Shown: positions 44,394 through 51,300 of the stretch, piece after piece | Numbering within the stretch: the stretch's first letter is position 1 | How the letters are laid out: the number at the start of each line of letters is the position of its first letter | NCBI GenBank assembly: GCA_017632935.1 | Contig: JAGBQJ010000049.1 | Span: 1-64,000 of the forward strand | DNA: 64,000 nt | From: Bacteroidales bacterium | GTDB taxonomy: Bacteria; Bacteroidota; Bacteroidia; Bacteroidales; F082 | Direction: 5' to 3' | Notes under the pieces: model-generated | Told to the model about the DNA's origin: nothing | The model's input: the letters and a program-made list of their open reading frames with translations, nothing else | Databases searched by the model: none | Translations under genes and position numbers: made by a program

Positions 44394-44840
44394 ATGATAC
44401 TTGTGAAACAAGTTGGCGTCTACGTCAACATCCTGAATTGCAGGCTTAAGAAGTACCTCGCCGAGGTGTTTAAGAAGAACGGTGTCAACCTGACGGGCGA
44501 GCAATACCTCGTCATGGACGCGCTGTGGAACGAAGGCACGCTCACCCAGCAGGCCATCGCCTTCATCATCCAAAAAGACAAGAACTCGGTGACGCAGTTC
44601 ATCGACAACTTGGAAAAGAAAGGTCTGGTCACCCGCTCGGTGGCCAAGGAAGACCGCCGCGTCAACAACATCGTGGTCACACCCGAGGGTTTGGCCCTGA
44701 AGGATTCCACCAAACAGTTGGCCATCGACACGATGAACCAGGCCCTTGAGGGCATCTCGGAGGATGACATACAGACGTTTGTCAGTGTGCTGAAAAAGGT
44801 GTGTGGCAACATCAGCGATTTTGGCACCAAAATTGGATAA
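44394..44840 (+). CDS. MarR-family transcriptional regulator
   Basis: The 148-residue protein has the MarR winged helix: 'LTGEQYLVMDALWNEGTLTQ' then 'IAFIIQKDKNSVTQFIDNLE' as the recognition helix and 'VTRSVAKEDRRVNNIVVTPEG' as the wing, flanked by N- and C-terminal dimerisation helices. MarR proteins usually repress adjacent genes and respond to small aromatic or lipid-like ligands. Here the neighbours are the lipid-type alpha-oxoamine synthase upstream and the polyphosphate operon downstream; either may be its target. Direct repeats precede it. The downstream promoter lies at the very end of this coding sequence. Confidence 0.9.
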   Translation: MILVKQVGVYVNILNCRLKKYLAEVFKKNGVNLTGEQYLVMDALWNEGTLTQQAIAFIIQKDKNSVTQFIDNLEKKGLVTRSVAKEDRRVNNIVVTPEGLALKDSTKQLAIDTMNQALEGISEDDIQTFVSVLKKVCGNISDFGTKIG

Positions 44841-44852
44841 TTTGTATCTTTG
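44820..44852 (+). promoter_or_regulatory. Promoter of the polyphosphate polymerase operon
   Basis: TTTG at 44820-44823 and TATCTTTG at 44845-44852 with a 21-base spacer. The -33 element lies inside the last codons of marR. The operon start codon is at 44867. Confidence 0.7.
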
Positions 44853-44866
44853 CAAACTCTAAACCG

Positions 44867-45586
44867 ATGACTATGAAGAAAACCATTCATTTATTACTGG
44901 CGTTTGTCGCGCTGGCCTTGCTGTTGCCTGCCTGCAATAAAGGTCCGGGCGAAGGCGGCACTGGCACTGTGCAAGGCTTGGTAAAACTGGTGCACCATCC
45001 CGACAACGACTACACCCTGACGCCCGACACCATGGCGGCCGCCAAGACCGATGTCTTCATCATCTATGGCGATGAAGCCTATTTCGGCGACGACGCGGAG
45101 ACCAACGCCGAAGGGCTGTATCAGTTTGAGTATCTGCGGCCTGGCGAATATAACGTGTTCGCCTACAGCACCTTGCCTTCGGGCGAGAAGGTGGCGGTGA
45201 GCGAGACGGTCGAGCTGCAACGTGGCGCGGTGGCGAAGGTGCCGACGCTTTATATCCACGACGGCAAGGCCTACGGCACGTCTATTGTGAAAGGCCGCGT
45301 GCATGCCGCCTATTACCACAACAGCAGCTACCGTGGCGAAGGCTGGGCCTGTGAGCATCGTGTCTACATCCGCCGCGTGGGCGAGGACATCCCCTTCGAC
45401 GACACCCGCGTGGGTCCCGACGGCTATTTCGCCTTCCAGAAGCTGCAACCCGGTGACTACGAGGTCTATACGGTGACGCAGAACTTCAACGAGGTGCCCG
45501 ACTTCGTCTTCCAGAACATCACGGTGGAGGAAGCGGGACAAATCTATGAACTTGAGGAGCAATTTGAAATTATTATCAATGTGTAA
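44867..45586 (+). CDS. Lipoprotein with two carboxypeptidase-regulatory-like domains
   Basis: The lipoprotein signal ends at 'LLLPACNKGPG'. Two beta-sandwich domains of the CarboxypepD_reg/SdrD-B type follow: the first (about 35-130) with 'AETNAEGLYQFEYLRPGEYNVF', here described by its key residues G, Y and F around 'LRPGEYNVF', and the second (about 140-235) with 'GPDGYFAFQKLQPGDYEVYT'. Such domains are usually structural or adhesive. ATG 44867 and ATG 44873 are both possible; the first is reported. It is the first gene of a five-gene operon with gaps of 4, 5, 12 and -4 bases. Its job beside a polyphosphate polymerase is unknown. Confidence 0.65.
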   Translation: MTMKKTIHLLLAFVALALLLPACNKGPGEGGTGTVQGLVKLVHHPDNDYTLTPDTMAAAKTDVFIIYGDEAYFGDDAETNAEGLYQFEYLRPGEYNVFAYSTLPSGEKVAVSETVELQRGAVAKVPTLYIHDGKAYGTSIVKGRVHAAYYHNSSYRGEGWACEHRVYIRRVGEDIPFDDTRVGPDGYFAFQKLQPGDYEVYTVTQNFNEVPDFVFQNITVEEAGQIYELEEQFEIIINV

Positions 45587-45590
45587 AACA

Positions 45591-46025
45591 ATGAAAATAA
45601 ATAAGTTATTTATAGTTTTGGCCTTTTTGGGCCTCAGTGTAGGCGCCTTCGCCCAGTCGGTTTCGGAGAGCACCATCGTCAAGCGCGAAAACCGCAAGGG
45701 CATGGTGCTGAAGGAGTGGAACACGGCGGCGGGCGACAAACGCGCCTTCCTTGACCGCGTGACGACCTACGACGAGATGGGCCGCAAGATTGAGGAAATC
45801 GAGTATGCCAGCTACGGACAGAAGTGGCGTATCGTGTTCGAATATCCCGCTAACAGCGACATCACCGCCAAGGTGCAGCGAGAAATCGAATACAACGACC
45901 GCGACAAGGTGACGCGCATTCGCAAGTACGAATACAACGACGACGGCTCGAAGAAACGCCAGCTCAACTACTATCCCAACGGCAAGCTGGAGTCGGTGAA
46001 GACCTTCGAATACGTCCCCAAATAA
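45591..46025 (+). CDS. Small secreted protein with YD/MORN-like strands
   Basis: The 144-residue product starts with a signal peptide ('LSVGAFAQSVSES') at ATG 45591, four bases after the preceding stop. The rest is built of short beta repeats of the form 'YDEMGRKIEEIEYA', 'YNDRDKVTRIRKYEYN' and 'YYPNGKLESVKTFEY', resembling the YD or MORN-type repeats of surface proteins. There are no catalytic motifs and the family is not recognised. The position in the operon suggests an envelope role with the polymerase and DUF4956 protein. Confidence 0.6.
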   Translation: MKINKLFIVLAFLGLSVGAFAQSVSESTIVKRENRKGMVLKEWNTAAGDKRAFLDRVTTYDEMGRKIEEIEYASYGQKWRIVFEYPANSDITAKVQREIEYNDRDKVTRIRKYEYNDDGSKKRQLNYYPNGKLESVKTFEYVPK

Positions 46026-46030
46026 GGCCC

Positions 46031-46825
46031 GTGGAGGAGATTCTCGACATAGTGCAAAGCATGAAGCCCATCACGCTTGATGAGATGAGCGCCGTGAAGT
46101 TGATGAACCGCATCGACACGAAATATGTGGTGACGGATTCGCAGCTGCGTGCTATTTTGTTGGGAATCAAGGATAACTATTACGCCCAAGAGGTGGAAGG
46201 CCACCGTCTGTCGCCCTACAGCACGGTGTATTACGACACGCCCGAGTTGACGATGTATCTCATTCACCACGACCGGCATCTGGTGCGTGACAAGGTGCGG
46301 GTGCGTACCTACGTCGACTCCCACTTGACCTTCTGCGAGGTGAAGCACAAGAACAACAAAGGGCGCACGAAGAAGAAACGTATCGAGGTGGAGCCCATCG
46401 CCAACATCACCGACAACCCCGAGGCTGCGGCTTTCTTGGCTGAGAGACAACCCTATCCGGTGGACAGCTTGAGCCCGCATCTGGTCACTATCTTCGACCG
46501 TTTCACTTTGGTGAACTACGACAAGACCGAGCGCCTCACCATCGACTGCAACCTGCATTTCGAGAACTTGCGCAGCGGCAACACTGCCTCGATGGGCAAC
46601 CTTGCCGTGATGGAACTCAAGCAGGACGGCCGCGCCCATTCCCTGCTGAAAGACGTGCTCTTTGAATTGAGAATCAGACCGTTCAAGGTCAGCAAATATT
46701 GCATCGGCACCTGCATGACCCGACCCGAGGTGAAACAGAACCGGTTTAAGAAGAAATTACGTAGAATTGAAAAATTAAAATCCTGTAGAGACGCAAAATT
46801 TTGCGTCTCTACAAACGACAATTAA
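46031..46825 (+). CDS. VTC-domain polyphosphate polymerase
   Basis: The 264-residue protein has the VTC tunnel fold: 'KLMNRIDTKYVVTDSQL', 'STVYYDTPEL', 'RDKVRVRTYVDS', the basic strand 'FCEVKHKNNKGRTKKKR', 'IFDRFTLVNYDKTERLTID' and 'NLAVMELKQDG'. In yeast Vtc4 such basic residues and the C-terminal Glu make polyphosphate from ATP; bacterial homologues are less studied. The start appears to be GTG 46031. The last codons are provided by a 30-bp palindromic repeat (46784-46813), giving the tail 'SCRDAKFCVST', so the C-terminus has been replaced or extended by repeat insertion. DUF4956 follows, the common partner. Confidence 0.82.
   Translation: MEEILDIVQSMKPITLDEMSAVKLMNRIDTKYVVTDSQLRAILLGIKDNYYAQEVEGHRLSPYSTVYYDTPELTMYLIHHDRHLVRDKVRVRTYVDSHLTFCEVKHKNNKGRTKKKRIEVEPIANITDNPEAAAFLAERQPYPVDSLSPHLVTIFDRFTLVNYDKTERLTIDCNLHFENLRSGNTASMGNLAVMELKQDGRAHSLLKDVLFELRIRPFKVSKYCIGTCMTRPEVKQNRFKKKLRRIEKLKSCRDAKFCVSTNDN
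46784..46813. repeat. 30-bp perfect palindrome, GTAGAGACG family
   Basis: TGTAGAGACGCAAAA (46784-46798) and TTTTGCGTCTCTACA (46799-46813) are exactly complementary. It lies inside the 3' end of the polyphosphate polymerase gene, ending ten bases before the stop codon. It is related to 18690-18711 and 18751-18778. Confidence 0.9.
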
Positions 46826-46837
46826 ATAATATTCAAT

Positions 46838-47605
46838 ATGTTACCCTTACAAATCAATCTGCAAGAAATCGACTATAGCATTGCGGCAGGGCAAGAAGAT
46901 GTCCCGCTCATGGACTCCACCATATTCAATGAATACGGTGGCGGTGTCTCGACGTTGGACTTCCTCGGCGTACCACTCTTCGATCCCCAGAGCCTGTGGA
47001 CAACCTTGATCCGCTTCGTGTTTAACTTCCTCGTCTGCTGGGTCATCATCCACTTCTTCTACTACAAGAAGGCTAACCGCAAGGACTATTACTTCACCTT
47101 CTTGATGTTCGCCGTGGTCATTTTCCTCATCATCTCGCTGATGGAGAACATGAATTTGAACATCGCCTATGCCTTGGGCCTTTTTGCCATCTTCGGCATG
47201 ATACGATACCGAACGGAGACTATCAAGATTCGCGAGATGACCTACCTCTTTGTGGTGATGGGACTGAGCATCGTCAACGGCATGGCACTCTCGACGAGCT
47301 ATTCCGAGCTGCTTTTGGTTAACCTTCTTACAGTGTTGATTATATGGTTATTAGATGGTACAAAGCTGCTAAAACACACGGCCACGAAGGTCATTCTCTA
47401 CGACCGCATCGAGAACACCAAACACGGCAAGGAAGCCGAACTGAAGGCCGACCTCATCGAACGCACGGGCTTGGACATCTCGAAGGTGGAGGTGGGGCAT
47501 ATCGACTACCTGCGCGACGTGGCGTTTGTCAAGGTGTATTATAAACCTATCGACGGTGAGGTGAATACGATTGACACGATTACCAAATTGAAGGATTTCG
47601 ATTGA
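46838..47605 (+). CDS. DUF4956 family membrane protein
   Basis: The 255-residue protein has four or so transmembrane segments: 'LIRFVFNFLVCWVIIHFFYY', 'YFTFLMFAVVIFLIISL', 'IAYALGLFAIFGMIRYRTE' and 'LLLVNLLTVLIIWLL', followed by a soluble C-terminal domain (about 175-255) with 'KVILYDRIENTKHG'. The 'FGMIRYRTETIKIREMTYLF' loop is characteristic. DUF4956 genes are repeatedly found beside VTC-domain polymerases, as here, 12 bases downstream. The function is unknown; a channel or assembly role for the polymer is a guess. Confidence 0.85.
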   Translation: MLPLQINLQEIDYSIAAGQEDVPLMDSTIFNEYGGGVSTLDFLGVPLFDPQSLWTTLIRFVFNFLVCWVIIHFFYYKKANRKDYYFTFLMFAVVIFLIISLMENMNLNIAYALGLFAIFGMIRYRTETIKIREMTYLFVVMGLSIVNGMALSTSYSELLLVNLLTVLIIWLLDGTKLLKHTATKVILYDRIENTKHGKEAELKADLIERTGLDISKVEVGHIDYLRDVAFVKVYYKPIDGEVNTIDTITKLKDFD

Positions 47606-48279
47606 AAAAGCTGCTAACCATAGTAATACTGTTGCTTTCGGTAAGTGCTTTCGCTCAAAGCGAGCGGACGACCGACTTAGGCGGCATCGTCTCGGCCGAG
47701 GCTGAGATGGGCTTGAGCGGGCCTTTTGGCTTGTCGGCAGAGGAGGAGCTGCGCTTCGACCACAACTGCACCCAGCTCGACCGTTGGCTCAACTCGGTAG
47801 GGGTGGACTACAGCTGCCTGCACAACCGCATGAACATCGGCCTCACCGCTGATTATGTCCGTCGTCACAACGACCGTGGCTATTACGAGAATCGTGGCCG
47901 TTTGGGCTTGCAAGTGACTTATACAGAGGAATATCGCCGTTTCAAATTCCAGGTGCGCAGCAAGGCTATGGGCACCTTCTTCGACGAGCGCACGGGCGAG
48001 CACCGCGTCAATCCGAGGCTGTATTGGCGCAACCGCCTGAAGGTGACCTACCAGCCCATGAACAGCCGCTTCAAATACGCCCTTTCCACCGAGCTCTTCT
48101 GGCTCACCAACGACCCAAAGAAAGCTGGTCTCGACAACCTGCGCACCGTGCTCTCTGTGGACTATCGTCTGGCACGACAATACACGCTTTCCGCCTTCGC
48201 CCGTATGGACAATGACCTCTGGGTAACGGAGCCTGTCGACAGGTATTATTTAGGCTTGACGCTGAAGGCGAAGTATTGA
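47602..48279 (+). CDS. DUF2490-like outer-membrane beta-barrel protein
   Basis: The 225-residue protein has a signal peptide from the first codon ('LLLSVSAFAQSER'), so the TTG at 47602 is taken as the start. It overlaps the preceding stop as TTGA, a coupling arrangement. The remainder alternates strands typical of a small outer-membrane barrel ('AEAEMGLSGPFGLSAEEELR', 'LRTVLSVDYRLARQYTL', 'RYYLGLTLKAKY') and matches the DUF2490 plan. It ends the polyphosphate operon; a terminator follows. Its role is unknown. Confidence 0.75.
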   Translation: MKKLLTIVILLLSVSAFAQSERTTDLGGIVSAEAEMGLSGPFGLSAEEELRFDHNCTQLDRWLNSVGVDYSCLHNRMNIGLTADYVRRHNDRGYYENRGRLGLQVTYTEEYRRFKFQVRSKAMGTFFDERTGEHRVNPRLYWRNRLKVTYQPMNSRFKYALSTELFWLTNDPKKAGLDNLRTVLSVDYRLARQYTLSAFARMDNDLWVTEPVDRYYLGLTLKAKY

Positions 48280-48312
48280 AATATCTGAAAACCAATTGTT
48301 TTTCATAAAAAC

Positions 48313-48343
48313 GTCATTTTTCTTTGGAAAATGACTTTTTTTT
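48313..48343 (+). terminator. Terminator of the polyphosphate operon
   Basis: GTCATTTT (48313-48320) pairs with AAAATGAC (48328-48335), followed by eight T residues. Confidence 0.88.
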
Positions 48344-48356
48344 CATGGTTTTTGTA

Positions 48357-48364
48357 TAGTTTTG
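48357..48364 (+). promoter_or_regulatory. -7 box of the alpha-2-macroglobulin gene
   Basis: TAGTTTTG matches TAnnTTTG, 28 bases before ATG 48393. Confidence 0.6.
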
Positions 48365-48392
48365 TACTCGGAATCCATCTAAATTTAATGAT

Positions 48393-51300
48393 ATGAGTAC
48401 AAAACAGATGAAAAAAATCTGCAGCATCGGCCTGTTGGCTGTGATGATGCTGCTTTGCTTCTTGCCCTCTTGCGGCAAGAAGGGAACAGGTGTGCAGAAC
48501 GCCTTCATTGAGCGTATCCAGCCCATCAATGAGGCCTTGCTGCCGCTGTTGGACAGCTACACCTCGGGTGTGATTGCCGCTGGCGAGCCCATCGTGGTGA
48601 GCTTCAAGAGCCCCGAGACGATGACAGCGAAGTATGGCGAGCCTATTTCCGCCAAAGCCTTCCAGTTCACGCCTGCCCTGAAAGGTAAGGCCTACTGGGT
48701 CGACGAAACCACCGTCGGCTTCCAGTACGACAACATCGACAAGGATCAGAGCTACGTTTGCAAGTTCCGCGTCTCCGACTTCGTGGACTGCGGCTCCGAC
48801 CAGATGCTTGAGTTCGGCTTCGGCGTGCGCCGCCAGAACTTCAGCCTCGTGGCCCAGCAGCCTATCTGCACATCGAACGAGACGATGGACTACAACCTGC
48901 GCATCGCCTTTGCCACTCCCGTCGACCAGGAGGAAGCCATCAAACTGTTCGATGATGCCTTCCGCAAGAGCCATCCCGTGGAGATGACCTATGCCGGAAA
49001 CAACATCTACGACTTCCTGGTTCAGAACTTCGAGCGCAAGAACGACAACTACGACGTGCATGTCGTCCTCGACGGCAAGGCCGTGGACTCGAAAGCCAAG
49101 ATGGAACGCGACCTGACAGTCTATGCCAAAAGCGTCTTCATCCCGTTGACTTTCGACGTCGACAAGAGCGCCGACCACGCCACGCTGTTCTTCAGCCAGC
49201 CGCTGAATGAATCGCAAAACCTTACGGGTTTCATCACCACCCACAGAAACCTTGGCTATAAGGCCGACGTCAAGGGGAACAAGATTGACTTCTATTTCGA
49301 CAAGAGCAACCTCTACAGATACCAGTTGGACGAGCTGACGATTGGCGTGAACAGCGGCATCCGCTCCGCCAACGGCATGTTACTCCAGGAGGACTATGAA
49401 TATGCTTTGGATTTGACTGAGGTGCAGCCACAGGTGCGCTGGACCGACGAGGGCGTCATCATCCCGAATGTGGATGAGACCACCGTCTATTTCGATGCCA
49501 TCTGCCTCAACGGGGTTACGCTGCGCATCGTCCGCATCTTCGACGACAACATCCTTTCGTTCCTGCAGGACAACGAGCTGACCGAGACCTACAACGTGCG
49601 CAAGGCGGGCCGCTTGGAGAAGAAAGTGCGTCTGGCCATCGACAATCCTTATCCCACCCAGTGGAAGACCTTCCCCATCGTGCTCTCCGATTACATCAAA
49701 GTGGAGCCAGGAGCCATGTATCAGCTGAGCCTCAACTTCGGTCCCGCCGACTACACCTTCGCCTCCGACGAGATGAAGACCGCCCTGACCGACAACAACG
49801 ACGAGAAGGAAGCCAGCTATTGGGACGGCGAGGCCTACGACTATAAGGAATACCGTTACGAAGGTGATTGGGGCGACCCCAACGGCTACTATTACTATAA
49901 CTATGTGGAGAAGAAGAAGAACATCGTCGTCAGTGACCTCGCCGTGACTGCCAAAATGGGTCGCAACGACTTGGTGGACGTCTTTGTTTTCAACATCTCC
50001 AATGCCCAACCCGCTTCGGGTGCCGAGGTGACGGCTTACAACTACCAGCGTCAGGAGCTGTGCAAGGGCACCGTCGACGGCAAAGGTCATGTGCAACTGC
50101 AATGCGCCAACCGTCCCGCCTTTGTGGTGGCTTCCGACAGAAAAGGCAGCAAGTCGGTCATCAAGCTGAGCGATGGCAACGCCTTGTCATACAGTCGCTT
50201 CAATGTTTCGGGTGAGCCCGTCGAGAAAGGCGTGACGGCCTTCGCCTACGCCAACCGTGGCGTGTGGCGTCCCGGCGACGAGCTGCAACTCAATCTCATG
50301 CTCAATGACATGGAATCATCGGTGCCGGATGACTATCCCGTCGTCCTCGAAGTGATTGACGCCAACGGTCGTCTCTATGCCAAGCAAGTGAATACCAAGC
50401 CTGTCAACGATATCTATTGCTTCACGGTGAAGACCAATGTTTCGGACGAGACGGGTCTGTGGACGGCTCGCTTCAAGGTGGGCACCAGCACCATCACCAA
50501 GAATCTCCGTGTGGAGACCGTGAAACCCAACCGTTTGGAAATCAAGATGGATTTGCCTGAAGTGGTGAGTCTGGCGCGCAACGAGCGTGTCGGCTTGAAC
50601 GCGAAATGGCTCAACGGCATGAAAGCCACCAACATGAAGGCTGAAGTCGACCTGATGCTTCGCGGCGGCGAGACTTCGTTCAAGAACTTTGACAAGTACA
50701 GCTTCGAGAACGAGACCAAAGGCTTTGATCCCCAAGAGGTTTCGCTCTTCAGCGGCCAGTTGGATGCCGAAGGCAACACGAGCGTGGGCTTCGGTCCTTT
50801 GGAGGATGTGTATGCCTCGCAGATGATGAACGCCACATACGTGGTGAAGGTCTTTGAGCAGGGTGGCGACTTCAGCATCGCCTCGTTCACTTCGAAGATT
50901 TCGCCTTACTCGCGTTATGTGGGCGTCGAGTTGCCCAAGACTTCGTCGAAATACGGCAGCTACTACGACACGGAAACGGATTGGAAGTTCAACATCGCGG
51001 TGGTCAACGAAAACGGCACGGCCTACAACTCCTCAGTCGCGCTGGAATATGCCCTCTACAAACTAGATTACTACTGGTGGTGGTCGAGCGAGGACTATTA
51101 CACACTGCAACGCTACGCCTCGGGTACCTACAAAGCACCATACGAGAATGGCAACCTGACATGCAACGGCACCACCTCGGTGACCTTCAACATCCCGAAC
51201 GAAAAGTGGGGTAGCTATCTCCTCGTCGTCAACGACAAGCAAGGCGGTCACACCTTCGCCAAGGTCATCAACTTTGACTGGGGCTATGGCCACTCTTCAA

